A stretch of 64,000 bases of DNA from Epiperipatus broadwayi (lineage: Eukaryota; Onychophora; Udeonychophora; Euonychophora; Peripatidae). The DNA lies in NCBI GenBank assembly GCA_028023455.1, contig JAQFVV010013395.1:64001-128000 (forward strand). The letters run 5' to 3'. A program made the translations under genes and the position numbers. Each line of letters begins with the position of its first letter. Position 1 is the first letter of the stretch. Below, piece by piece: positions 37,162 through 49,994 of the stretch. Under the pieces are notes generated by a model that was not told where the DNA came from, did no database searches, and was given only the letters and a program-made list of their open reading frames with translations.

Positions 37162-37777
37162 AACTAGATAATCGATATAAAATGCTAAGAAAGGGAGATG
37201 AACAGTGACATCATTTTTTGTTGTTTAAATTCTTTGAAGTCAATAAATAATTATATAGCAACTGGAATATCAGTAAACTAAAATATGATGTCGTTTTCCG
37301 CCCAGTTTTATCATTTAAATAATACAAATGCGTATGGCATATTATTATTATTAACAAAATAATTAAATTGATTTCAATAGCCATTGCAGCTTAAGCTTTA
37401 TTTTAGACTTGCGGAGTATCAATTAGTTTTTTACTTTATTTTAAATATTTTTTCTATTAAATGAGAGGAAGTTGACTCCAGAGCAGGTAGTATTTCAGTA
37501 AATTGGAATTCAGTAAAATAATATTTTTAGCATCAGATTTTGTTTTGAACATTAAAATAAATATATCTTACATAATGAAAATTAATATCTCTACTCTGAT
37601 AGTTTAATTATGTCCTTTTTATTATGCAATTTTTATATCCACTCTATTTTTTATGTGACATTACTACCACAAACGGCAGCGTATCTTCCAGATAAAATAC
37701 AAATATTAACTCCTATAATATCTGCAGCTTAGTAGTGCACATTACAGTTTTCTGAGTTTGTTTAAGCTATAAGTTAC

Positions 37778-37905
37778 TACTTTCTTTTCTTTTTTCGTGT
37801 GTCATAGCATCGGCCGGGAAGCAAACCCGCTAACCTGGGACAACTGCTTGTAAGGCAGCTGCGCTGACCACTCGACCACCAACACTTGACTACAGTACTT
37901 TCTTT
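37778..37905 (-). mobile_element. Second tRNA-derived SINE, related to the one at 37 kb
   Basis: Minus-strand sequence with a tRNA-like fold: GGTGGTCGAGTGGTCAGCGC (A-box region), an anticodon arm CTGC-CTTACAA-GCAG, a T-arm GCGGG-TTTGCTT-CCCGG, then the same CGGCCGATGCTATGACA tail as the previous SINE. A 10-bp duplication TACTTTCTTT (37778-37787 and 37896-37905) flanks it. The acceptor stem does not pair, so it is not a working tRNA gene. Confidence 0.78.
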
Positions 37906-38174
37906 GTTGGAGTTTTTTTTTATATTTTTCCATAAAGTAAATTTTTGTTGTAATTTATTGTTTTATGTTCAACTTCTGTGACACATGCAATGTTTTTTTC
38001 TTCATTGCTGTAATTCTTCTTTTTACAAAATAGTAACCCATTTTAAAAAGATTTATAATAGTAATAAAAATATTAAACTTTATTATGAGCGAGTAATTTA
38101 TGAATATTATATATAAATAAAACTTAATATATTCGCAAATATTTGTCTCTAAACGTACTCTCTTTTTCTTTTAG

Positions 38175-38275
38175 GTTTAGAACGTTTTTCAGAAGATGTG
38201 CATGAAATGATGGGATTCAAACCTGGCATATTTTGGAGGATATGCTGGAAGTTTATTAGCCCTATTTTTCTTTCG
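38175..38275 (+). CDS. SLC6 catecholamine-type transporter, exon for TM10-TM11 loop (last visible exon)
   Basis: 101 nt: two bases complete the Gly codon of WFYG, then 33 codons run [17 protein letters not shown] to [12 protein letters not shown]. This is the intracellular-side loop and the first turns of transmembrane segment 11; MMGF-PG and CWKF-SP are typical of noradrenaline/dopamine transporters. The acceptor AG is at 38173-38174. The donor reads GTATTT, a weak match to consensus, but the reading frame stops soon after it and the family continues past this point, so the boundary is well placed. The next exon (rest of TM11, TM12, C-terminus) is not in the window. Confidence 0.95.
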
Positions 38276-38529
38276 GTATTTAATATTTAAAAATTAATAA
38301 TTATTATATGTATAACTAAAAGCTCAAATATACTTGTACCTAAGAAAGAAAACTGCATGTTGATGTAGAATTAAATTTTTAAAAATGCATTACTGTGAAT
38401 TAGGTGACAAAAGGATATTTGATGATTAAATTATATTTTAATTATAAATTGTAGAATTAGTGATGTAAATATATATTTAGAAGGGTTCATATTTAAAGTA
38501 GAATAGAAAATAAAAGCGTGATTTTTTTG

Positions 38530-40875
38530 GGAGATTGGATTGATCTTTTGGCTGTTGGAGTTTGTTTAGCTGCTCAGCATAGATGATGGATAGAGATTTT
38601 TGTCATTGCCTTGAGGATGCAAGTATGGAGTATTCTATCTCAACATTATACCAAACTTATTTTCGAGTTTTGATATTTTCAGTTGTTTATCAGGTAAAAG
38701 TTAATGTAGTTCTGGCATGAATCCAGCCTCTGTCTTAAGAACAATGCATAGTTTTGTGTATATTCCCAAGCCTCCAAGTCTCAAACAAAAGGAGCAAGAC
38801 ATAATTTTGAAGTTTTGTATTTATCAGCTCCAAAGACTCAAAGGATCAGGGCTTTGCAAAGACATTTGCATTATTTTTATTTTGGGTTGTAATTAATTAA
38901 TAGTGTCTATATTGAGATAGATTTTCTGTTTTCATGCTGCACTGTATACTTATAATCCAGTGACTGGATTTTGTATCTATCCCAGGATTGCAAGCCACTA
39001 TTCATTCTTTTGCTGTCAGAGGTTGGTCACATCTCTGGGAGTTTTTAACAAATGATTTGTTTTATGAAGTTTATTGTATTTATGCACTTGATATGTTTTA
39101 TGAAGTTTATTGTATTTATGCACTTGCACTTAAAATAAAAATAAATAATAATAAAATAATAGTGACTAAGGAATTTAATTACACATGCATGAGCAGAATG
39201 GAATTGAGAGAATTAAGTAAGAGAAATAAATTAGAGTAGATAAGTAAAGTCAGGTATTGAGATGGTCAGGTTCAAAAAAAGGAAGATTGGGGGATTAATA
39301 TTAATAGTATTAGATAATAGTGAAAGGTTGCATAAAGGGGAGTGATGTGAAGCTTATTTTATAAGATTATTTTATAAAAGTGTGTAAGCTTGTGTTTAAG
39401 ATTTGTAGAGGTCCCTACCTTTGCATTTTCAACCTCACATGCTTTAGATTTATTGCCTTAGTAAATATTACTTATGTAATCAATGTGTGTTAAATAAATT
39501 TATAATTACAACTTTAAAAGTCATATTGGTATTTTTTGTATCTAAAAGTAATTTAACATAGTTTTTTAGGTTTAAAAATGTCAAGTATTCACTTACATGC
39601 TGACAAGAGCAAAACTGAAAAAAGATGGAGGAAAAAGCATGATCAGGAACAAAATCACTTAACTGAAGGTGCCTAGAGAAAAGAAAACAGGATTATATTA
39701 GTCCAGTTAGTACAAATGTTTAAAGAAATGAAAGAGCAAAAATAATAATATATAAAAAGAGAGCAAAAAAGAACATGAAAAAAAGATCAGAAGAAAGGGG
39801 AAATAATAATAAAAAGAGAGCACAAGAAACTCAAATATGCTAAGAAAAATAGAGAAAATCAATTAAAGAACAAAAGAAAGATTTCAAAATATAATAGCAG
39901 AAAGCAGTCAACAAAATGAAGACAAAAGAGTGTTTATAAAGATAATCAGAATAATATTATCCAAATAATGAAGAAGAATAAGACTGGTGCAAAATAATAG
40001 AACAAGATGATTATAGTTGAACCAGAAAAATTAGATCAAAAAATAAATGGACCAAAACATTTGAAAGAAAGTACTGAAAATGAACAAAAGTATATAAAAA
40101 TAATAAATCAAAAGAATGAAGAATGGACAGAGGAATTGTGATGACAGTCCAAAATGTAGAAGTAATAGAAAAAGTGAAGAATCAAGAGATAGTCAGACTA
40201 GAAACATATTGTTTTTCGAAGCCAGATATTGCAGTTGTATGCATCAACTGCTAATTCACTGTTAAATGGACAAATAATAAGATGTTAGGTATAACCTGTC
40301 ACATAAGGTAAATTTGATGATAATGTGCAATGACAAAAGAAATATTGAACAGATAATTGTGGAATTGCTGCGGCAACAAACCCAAGAGGGACTAGGAAGA
40401 AAAGATTTTTGGCTCTTCCAACAGTCAAAATAAAGGCTTTCTAAAAGTGAGAAATAAAATGAATATAAAAAAATAAGGCTGTTAAAAAAAATTACAAAAA
40501 ATAATCCACAAGAGGAGGCATGGGCAAGAAGAAAGTACAATATTAGTTCAGAGATTAATGAAAATCTATATGGATTATTATTATTTTATCTTAGATTAAT
40601 TCAAATGGAAATTACCAATGTTACATAGACTAGAAGACTTTCCTGAACATTCTTATAATCCTGTGCAGCATCCATAATAAAGGTGAAAATTAAAATGTAA
40701 ATTTAAAATAATGAGAAATGAAATGTTCATCTCCATTTTATTGTCTCATCATTTGAAAAGTGGGGCAGTGTAATGTATATAGTGTCCAACTCTGCCATAT
40801 CAGACATTACAAGCTTCTTCAATTTATAAAATATTATTTAATTAAAAGGGAATAATATGTAATATTCCAATGTTT
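38530..40875 (+). mobile_element. Decayed LTR retrotransposon remnant
   Basis: A GC-richer LTR-like stretch (38530-39540) includes a 36-bp-period tandem pair (39058-39126). It is followed by a purine-rich interior with a possible gag start at about 39578 (MSSIHLHADKSKTEKRWRKK) and a long Lys/Glu/Gln-rich broken frame. Near the right end, the purine tract GAAAAGTGGGGCAG is followed directly by TGTAATGTATATAGTGTCC (about 40770), which looks like a polypurine tract and the start of a 3' LTR cut short by later sequence. No pol domain is recognisable. A matching 5' LTR start was not found, so the element is incomplete. Confidence 0.4.
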
Positions 40876-41099
40876 TTAATAATAATAATAATAATAATAG
40901 GAATTCATTTAATTAAATATTATTATAATTTGTGAAGAGTTGTAAAAGAGAGAGAGAAGTATAAAATCAAATAAATAATTGTGTTCTCTCTCTTCAGTAA
41001 TTTAAATTATCTACCAATTTTAATTTTAATTTTGAAAAAAGATATTAAAAAAAACATTTTTTTTCAGTAAATTATGTAACAATTTTAATTTTTGAGAAA

Positions 41100-41350
41100 A
41101 ATAATGTGCTGGTCAAAACATGTTTATCCATCTAACATGAGCTGGAACTCACAAAATGTACTTTAAACCCAGTAAAGCCCAAGATTTAGGTCAGGGACCA
41201 GCCTGAATTCGAACCCACTCTCTAAGCCCCGGATCAAACACCTAATGGATAACATAATAGTGATGGCCCATGAGAATTAATCTTAATCTGGCCGACTAGC
41301 AGAGCTGAGCAAAACAATGAGACATCTATTAACTATGACTATATTAAAAT
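41100..41350 (-). repeat. Possible tRNA-derived SINE remnant
   Basis: A GC-richer patch; on the minus strand it has GAGTGGGTTCGAATTCAGGC, a near-consensus B box. No target duplication is seen. Confidence 0.35.
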
Positions 41351-42109
41351 AATAGATAAGCATGGCTGTAATATGTGGAAGTGGAGGAAAAGGAATTCGA
41401 ACTACTCAAATAAGTTAGACAATAAAATATAATTTAATATACTGACAAATTATTATACATTTGTAAATTAATTATATACATTAGTGTGTGCATGAATGAG
41501 CAAGCAGTAGATGATTACATAGTGTCATTCATGCTATTATTTCTCATATGCTCTTTATTAGCTAAATAATATATTACAAATAAACACACATCTTTGGTGG
41601 GTCCAATATTAAAATGCCAATCGAATGTTAGAAAGAATTACATAATACTGTCATTAATGCTTTGATTTACGGTTCAGAAACATGGTGACTAACATATATT
41701 TTAGGGGAGCATTCTGAGATTCTTTATACATATAAGATAAATTATTTTCTCATGCCATTATGGTCATGAAAATAAATAAAATACATTTGAAAACATTTGA
41801 TTATATTTGAATCTATGACAAAATATTTAATAAAAAATTATTTTAATAATAGTAAGACGAACGCTTTACTTTTCCCAAAGCATATACTCTTAAATAGATA
41901 TATAAATTACAACGGTGAGATTGTATATGATTGAAATAAATTTAATCAATAAAACTAGAAGTAATTGGCATTTATATATATTTTAAGCAGAGCGCAATTT
42001 TAATATTAGAGCATTAAAACTGGGTCATGAAGCAAAAGAAATAATAATAATACGAAGAAGTTTGCGGTGCTGACATAATAGCCTAAAAATAACTAAGATG
42101 AAAAGGTTA

Positions 42110-42400
42110 TGCTTCTGGATGAAAAATGAAATCTCACACCCCCTTCTTGGGTAGTGCTTAGAGAAAAGTGGATAGGCATGGCATGGCCCAGACTTTTGCT
42201 GGTATAACCGATGCGAGAGGCCTTTTATCTATGAAGTGAATATGCATAGCGTGTGCCAAACTTACGGGATCACCACCAGAGATATTTTATAAAAAATAAA
42301 TATGATTCCGGATAGCTCAACTATCTATGGAATGAGATATGAGAAGAAATCTATGGGTTCGAACTTGTCGCAATCCCCAAATTAAGACTATAAGCACGTA
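42110..42400 (+). repeat. Possible tRNA-derived SINE remnant
   Basis: Contains TCCGGATAGCTCAACTATC (A-box-like, 42307-42325) and GGGTTCGAACTTGTC (B-box-like, about 42356-42370), spaced as in a tRNA. It is preceded by about 180 bp of GC-richer sequence. The stems pair poorly, so it is not a functional tRNA gene. Confidence 0.4.
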
Positions 42401-44580
42401 GTATATATATATATGAAGATATGCTAAATGTCAGAAATGCAGTAATGATACATGTCTCTAACAACATTGAATAAATTTTACTGCTTTAAAATAAATGACC
42501 CTGGTTTGAATACTATAATATGCCATGCAATTATAATATATATAGAGAGAGAATATTTCATTTATGAAAATATACGTTAAGATTTTACCTAGTAAAAGAA
42601 ACAAGATTTACCCCCATCCCTTTTCTGCTATTTTTAAATAAATCAATCACACTTTCATGATTTTTATAATAACTGGAATATTTAAATATTATATTTGATA
42701 TTTTAAGAGTATAGCAAAAAAAATAACTAGCAATTATATAGAAAACAAACAATTGGTCACCTTTTCAGAAATGAATAAATAATATTTTAAAATTTCAAAG
42801 TGTTAATTAGCTTAAGTTCTGGATTCACTGTGGGTAGAAAATCCAGAGATAAACAAATATATTTTTCATATTAAAGCATAAACAAAATGTTGACTCGAAA
42901 AACAATCTGGTGAGCATGTTAATTAATAATGCATTATATATATATTTTTTTAAGAGGACGTTAATAACCTTTTCATGAAGGTTTACTTAAAAATGACAGA
43001 AAATATTTTTATAAATTAAGCTCACCAGTTTGTTTGAGAGTGGCAAATTAATAAAAAAGCACACATAAAATCAAGTAATAAATAAATGACCGCACCAAAA
43101 TTAATGAAAGTTAGAGCATATGAGATAGAATTAAATTTAAAGGAATCATTTGAGAGCAATTTACATATTATATATAAAAATTAACTAAAAGCAAATTACA
43201 TATTAACAAAAACAAAGTTAAATAATATATTAAAAGAAATCTTGATAGATTAGTTAGGCTAGATTGACTATTAGGTGGCAGCTTGGAAATTTACCTTTCA
43301 ATTTTAAGAGTCCATTTTAAAGTATGGCACATGCACGGCTATTGAAATGCAAGTACTTCGGTGACAGAAAACTTCTATTAGCATTCTAAAGTTCTTTTTT
43401 AGACCTTTCTTCATTTCAGGGCAGCAGGATATTACAGTAGTGGCAGAGGCTGCTGAAGAGTGGTGGATTTACTGCTACATCATTTTAAGTTTCACCGTGA
43501 TGTTAACAATCATTTCACTAGAGTAGCTAATCTAATCCCTGTGATCCAAAATTCGGTCATTTTATAATCTTTCTTTTATCAGTTGTTTTTGAAAGATGCA
43601 ATTGTAAGATAACATCCAAAATAAATTCAAATCTATTTCCAGGATAGAAATAGATTTGACAACATGTTTTATACAAAAGAAAATCTTTAATCTACTTAAT
43701 CCCATTTATTTTAAGTAAAACTTTAATTAAAAAAATACCTCCCTTTAATTATTTTTGGACAATTAACAACAGTCACATCTTCCATATTGAATTTTATAAT
43801 AAATATACAGTTTAATAGAAAAACAAGCAATTTAAAAAGAAAAAGTTAAAAATGACATTTAATAAATATTTAAAAACATCAATATTTTGTTAGTAAGTTC
43901 TGCTCCTATATATATATTTGAGCTGCATCTATAATACTTTTATAAAAAAGAACTAATAATTAATAAAAAGAATTAATAATAATTTTAAAACATGTTATTG
44001 AAACATTAAATTTTATAATTTAGGCACGCATCTCAAATATATACATGAACTATATATACATGACAAAAGGAGCAAGATGGGAAATAGGGATTTAAACATA
44101 AGTTAGTAGATGGAAACATGAAGCTCAATCTTAAGCTAAGATTGACTGCTTCAATAAATAGTTAAAGTTTTATGATTATCAAGATTTTCAAAAGAAAAAA
44201 TATTTAATACTTTTATTCAATGTTGTTTTAATTAATTAAAGTTTTTATTTTTATTTTCTCTTTATCTCTCTCCAAAACAAAATCCAAATGTTTACCAAAT
44301 TTAGGGTGATTAAGAGATTATCTTATTTTTGGCATAGCAAAAAATAACTACAGAGCAATTTTTGTCTTGTGAATGGAATTTAATCTTTTTTATCCTTTTT
44401 TGCAATTTTAATTTTGAAGGAGGAAAATGACATTTTGTAAAAATAACCCCATTTTTCAGACCTATATTTTGTTAAGTGGGAGATGAGATTATGATTGTAT
44501 GGTAACAAAAATGTTCCAAAAAGTACTATAGAGGGTAGAATAAATTAGAATACATCTGTGTCCTGTAAGGAAAAGTATTC

Positions 44581-44692
44581 TTGATCAAGCTGTTGAAGGG
44601 TCAGTAGCAGCAGTTATTATTGATCAAGCTGGTGGAAAAAGCATAGAAGTGATTCTTCATTCAATTGTTGAAGGAAACAGTAGCAGCAGTCT
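44581..44692. repeat. Short internal repeat with GTTGAAGG and CAGTAGCAGCAGT
   Basis: GTTGAAGGGTCAGTAGCAGCAGT and GTTGAAGGAAACAGTAGCAGCAGT occur about 75 bp apart, and TTGATCAAGCTG twice. It may be part of an old LTR or minisatellite. Confidence 0.5.
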
Positions 44693-45769
44693 TTCCTGAA
44701 GACAGAATCCGAAGTTCAGCTGTAAGAAACACACTACAAAAATGTTTTCTAAAATAGATTTGAAGAAAACCATGTGCTAAGATTAAGCAAGAATCTGAAT
44801 ATTATGCAATCTTCACAGAAAAAATATAGAGAATACCCATGAAGTAATATGCAATATGCCTTTCTCCATCCAAGAGCATAAGTGTCTTTGGTTTTATGTG
44901 TATTTTGTATATATAGTGACTAGTTTAGTAGTACTTTATAATATTCAAATTATACTAATTATTGATCAATATTAACTACTTGTTATAAAGAATGTTACTA
45001 GGAATGACTTATATATTGAAACCCCTAAATGGAAATACATTTTGAAGGGCTATTGAGAAAATTGATAGGTACTAATGTCTTTATTCTATAAAGGTTTCAA
45101 GAGATGGATTACCTTACGTAATTGTTATTATATACTAATTTTTTAAAAATTTAATAATGAATCCAACTAATCTACTAACAAAAATATAATTTTAAGTTGT
45201 GTGCATGATAATTTAGGATTTATGAAATAATATGAAAATAATTATTAGAAATATTAACTTTTATTCTTTTTTTTTATTACTTTATATATCAATGACTATT
45301 TTTTTTTCAGTTTAATTACATTCTTTAATGTTTAATCTTTAAAACAATATTTATTATGTCATTTTTTATTAATAAAACTTAAAGTTGTGATAAAATTTGT
45401 GGCTTAGCATAATTTTTTTAAATATTCAATATGGCTGTTTGAAAGTGAAAAGGTTAAGCAAGTTATTGTATCAATTTATTATGTAATTCATCTCTGAATG
45501 AGTTTAAACTATCTAATATATCTTTATAAGCTCTTATCTACTGAGTTTGAACCCCTATCTATAACATCACAATTATATGCTAGAAAATAACGTAAATTTA
45601 ATTTTTTTTAAAAAATAGCTACTTATTCAACCCTACCTAAACTATCTGTACCTATTGTAAGGGTTTAATATATATATATTGTAATGATATAGAGTAATAG
45701 TGTCTGTCAATAAACTTTATGTCTTATATTGGCAGTCAATATATAGTGTAACGGTCAAATATATACATT

Positions 45770-45990
45770 CGCGGAACAAAATCTAGAACTTTGGTAAATC
45801 ATCCCAAGGCCGACCAGTTTTACGGTGGTGGAAGCCATGACTCTGGCCTAACCATAGTTCCTCTACCATTGCTCAGAGATTTACCACCTTGCAGATGATG
45901 CAGTTGAGGCCACAGCAGTATTTTCCTTCTTCACGTGCCGGCAGTAGCACAACAGTAGAACAAAAGACTATGGCATTTCAGCCCTTTAGC
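45770..45990. repeat. Unassigned GC-richer island
   Basis: About 220 bp of balanced composition between A/T-rich flanks, without an open frame or family motif that I recognise. Probably a repeat fragment. Confidence 0.3.
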
Positions 45991-46204
45991 TAGTATAGCT
46001 ATATAGATATCGTGTGGATAGGATATTTATCAATTAATACAATAAAATATATCTTAATAACTAATCATAAATAATTATTAAATTATGGAATGATTTTGAG
46101 CCGGTGAGCAAGACTAAAACATACATCCAATTTAAATTCAAAGTTAATTTAATAGAAGTTTTGAAATAATAAATAAACAATATTACAATGGTTAACTGGT
46201 TGTT

Positions 46205-46502
46205 CTCACTCGCAGGTGGTTAAAGGATGTTTACATTAAATTTGGGTTTACACACAAATGATGGTTTTAGATATAATTTTATATGGCTGAGTTTTACATA
46301 GTTTGGTTCACATTTATAGGATATAGGTAAAATCACTCGCAGGTGATATTAAGTTTTTTAGTTACAAATATCTAGGTTTCTTAATATTTATGCACTTCCA
46401 GTTTATATATAGCGTTCTAATCACTCACAGGTGATTGTAATTTCTAGATTACAAATTAGTTTATTTAGCTATATATGTGTGAATCTATCACTCGCAGGTG
46501 AT
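46205..46502. repeat. Four spaced copies of the palindrome ATCACTCGCAGGTGAT
   Basis: Copies are at 46205-46220 (CTCACTCGCAGGTGGT), 46332-46347 (exact), 46420-46435 (one change, ATCACTCACAGGTGAT) and 46487-46502 (exact). The 16-bp unit has ATCACYTG/CAGGTGAT half-sites, each containing an E-box-like CAGGTG or its near match. The sequences between copies differ, and spacing shrinks from 127 to 88 to 67 bp. Confidence 0.85.
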
Positions 46503-46719
46503 GAAATTATAATACATTTGGCTTTACATTTTTATGAGCTTTAATATTAATTTTATAACCAAATAGCTTTGCTCATGATTATCTATGCCTAGTTTATGCT
46601 ATTTAATTGTATATAGATCTGCTTTAATAATTAGTGGAAGTGATTATAATTAATTATAAAGAATATAGTATTTAATTGAAATGCAAATTATTAATATACT
46701 CTCTATATGGATAATTTGC

Positions 46720-47110
46720 CTATCAATTTGGATTCGAATTCAGATCAAAGCTGAAATAACACTTATAATGGTGGGATGAACTGATTATGGGCTGCCAGAT
46801 TTCAGATACCAAGGTGTATATAAAACATATAACTCTGGGTTCCTTCATCTCATATATGTACCTTTTTCATGGGATTCGTACCAAGTACTGGTTCCCTTTG
46901 ACCGAAATAGGACACCTTTAGTCTGGATTATCGAGCAATTTATTTTAAGTGGGAGTCTTATGCTCCATTACTAAGGATGCAGAATGGGAGGCACATACCA
47001 ATCCCATCTGAGGAAGATAATTGCCTGAACTAAGTGTACTGGTGCAGCCCTAACACGTATGCCCAGTAAGCCAGTAAAGAAATGCAGCAACAAGTGAGTT
47101 ACTCTGTAGC
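46720..47110. repeat. Unassigned GC-richer island, possible SINE or LTR remnant
   Basis: Starts near GGATTCGAATTCAGATC (B-box-like) and continues for about 390 bp with composition unlike its flanks. No frame or termini were identified. Confidence 0.3.
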
Positions 47111-48385
47111 ATTTCTAAAGGACATATACGCATCACTGACAACATAATCATATAACAAAAATTAAGATGCTGAATCTAGTTTTCTTCATGAAACTACTCA
47201 GTAACAGTTCATATGATAGTATTTATAATTATACTATTAAGGAAGATTTATGAATCCAAGTTATAAGTCTATCTATATAGGCTGTTATTTATTTAAGGAG
47301 GACTACAGCATAGTATGGGAAATTACAATATAAAATTATAGATTTATGCTGCATTTTATCATCTCAACTAGATATCATTTAAATATCATATTTAAAAGCA
47401 AATCCATCTGATAAGTTTGTAATCATATCTCAATTAAGAGATTTTATCCATTTCAAAACAGGGTTTTTATTTTGTGCGTTAATCTACACAAAATTACATA
47501 TATATATATATATGTGTGTGAGAATCGAGATTTAATTCTCACTAATGATTTAATTATGAATAAAACCCGGTTTTGAATACATATAGCATTAACAATAAAA
47601 TAAGTAAAATTTAATAAGATTTGGCATAGTTTTAGGAAATGCAATATATAAATAATATAAGATTTCACTTGCGTGAAATCTGAAATTTAGCTTTAACATA
47701 TTTTAAAAGAAGTTTCTGTATCGTTATTTTATGGTTGATTGATTTAGTTTAAAAGTTGGAAGTTGTTTATAATTAACGAAAGCAATTATTATCGTTAACT
47801 TAATATATATATATATAACAACTGAGAATTTTGATTATTGTTCTAAAATAGATTATTTAACAAAAGTTATTAAACATTGAATATAAATGATTTTAAACAA
47901 ATTAAATTAAATATGCCAAACTAAATCAATCATAAATAAATTTAATACATAAACCAAGACATAGAATATTCGATCTAATAAATTAAATGTTTTATCTAAT
48001 CAATATGCAATTCAGAAAATCAGGTTGGAAATTAAATTAAATTTGGAAAAACTCAGGCAAGATTTTAGGTTAAATCAAGAAAATTAAAATACATTTAGAA
48101 CAAGTTTAGTTTACATTATTATTATAATTATTATGACCATTACTTTAGAGTTAGCTAGCATTTTAGATTTAAGTTTAGTTGAAGATTTAAATTTGAAGAA
48201 ATGATTACCATTTTCTTTTTTTCTCTGCTGGCAGATTATTTCTTGATTTTAGGACATCTTTAGGTGGTTACAGCTGTTACTTCATCTTCTCCACATCAGA
48301 CAGCTTCTCATCGGAGGTGGAAAAACAAGATTTTGGGCCTCTACCCTGACATGATTATTATTAATTCTACTATGAGTACTTTATT

Positions 48386-48448
48386 AAAATATTAGAATGA
48401 GTGAATGCCTCTAAAATATTGGAATGAGTGAGTACCTCTAAAATATTG
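48386..48448. repeat. 27-bp tandem repeat, 2.3 copies
   Basis: AAAATATTRGAATGAGTGA followed by RTRCCTCT, at 48386-48412 and 48413-48439, plus a partial third unit. Confidence 0.85.
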
Positions 48449-49994
48449 CTGCAGCATCTTATATATCCAGCTACCCCCTCTCTTTCATTATATTATATTT
48501 TAGACAAGTTTTCCTAGCTTATTTGCTTATTGCCAGTAATCGTGAAAGCCTGCTGTGTCAAACTTTTAATTAGGTCAAATTAACCTCCATGACACACAGT
48601 AATTTATGCAATCTTTTAATTTAATTACAATTTTAACTCCAAATATAAAGTGTGTCAATTTTATATCAGGAAGGATTAACTTTTCTGGCATCACTTTGAC
48701 TAGAAAAACAAATCTAACTTTATAGAAAAACATTTTGCTATATATGTAACTCGACCTTTTTAATTTACTGATATATGCAGAATTATATAATTTCAAATAT
48801 TACTAATTTAATAAACATTTTAAAATAAAGAAATCTTAATGTTTTAAATCCTATTAACATTATTCTTTTAGCATATATGTAGTCTAAAGTTACACATACA
48901 ACTCGTTTTTCATTTAATTATTATTAGAAATATATATGTGCGTATCTTAGAGATTTATATCTATATAAATGCACATTTCTCTCTATATGTAAATATATAT
49001 GCACACATACATGATTAACATTATTTAAGTTTAAATTTAGGTGGGTTTTTACGGTATTATTAATAAGATATACAAGAATTTGGTGGTATTTATATATATA
49101 TATAAGAATACTACTATAGCATATAGTAGGTGAAACAGTTGGATTGTACGAGCTGACTCTTTCAATAGCAAATGGAATATTTACCATGTGATGGAGAAAA
49201 TGTAATGAAACACGTGTTAAAATAAGAGTAGTTGAAAATTAATGCCAATAATGAGATTATAGTAAGCAAACTGATAGTATCTCATAGTATATGTTCTATA
49301 AGTAGTAGTATTAAAATATGAATTGATCAATATAAAGAAAATATATCAACACATCTGTTGTACCCTTATACATGACCATGTGGAATACTGAAATATAATA
49401 TGAGGTAGATTGGATTTCTAAGATAAAATTTGAAATAACCATATAGTTAGCAATTATTAATATATTTATTTCCTTATCTATAACCACACATTGGTATGTA
49501 ATAACTTAACACAATTATATCAAAATTTAATAATTATAGTTATGATATATTTTACCTAATATTTCTTTTAAAAATCTCTATTTAATTGTCCAGAATTTCA
49601 GACAAAGTGGATTTTTGCAAAATAATGAGAATTCTCCTAGTCTATAATCCATGTCTTTAATGCAGAACATGGTCTTAAAAATAGCAATGACTAGATAAAT
49701 CATTCATAATTATAATTCCAAGATAGATAACAAATATATGAATGCATCCAATTTTAATTTTCACATAAATTTGTGGGAAATTAAACATTCAAATTAGCAC
49801 TATAACATTTTCTTAAATATAATTCTCAATTATACATATATATAAAATATTTATTATTTTAATAATTTTTAAATCATGTCTTTCTAGTATAATGTTTTTT
49901 GCGATTTTTTTGTAATAAAAATGGAACTCCTATTTCCACAAGATGGTAGTTATTTTATAATCTGTTTCATGCATCACCTTTCATTTTTTTAATA

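Larger units (their letters stand above)
32194..38174 (+). other. 6.0-kb transporter intron
   Basis: Runs from GTGAAG to the pyrimidine-rich TCTTTTAG acceptor at 38174. It contains an RTE fragment, a possible solo LTR, an unassigned GC-richer island and two SINEs; the rest is A+T-rich sequence without recognised features. Confidence 0.88.

Noticed and set aside
37788-37895. Functional tRNA gene (possible Val anticodon TAC)
   Set aside because: The acceptor stem does not pair, and the sequence carries the same 3' tail as the neighbouring SINE and a flanking duplication.
42304-42372. tRNA gene on the + strand
   Set aside because: A- and B-box-like motifs are present but the stems pair poorly; a SINE remnant fits better.
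43425-43530. Exon-like stretch after TTCATTTCAG with a hydrophobic run (WWIYCYIILSFTVML)
   Set aside because: I considered it as the next SLC6 exon, but it does not match the expected end of TM11 or TM12 and hits a stop soon after.
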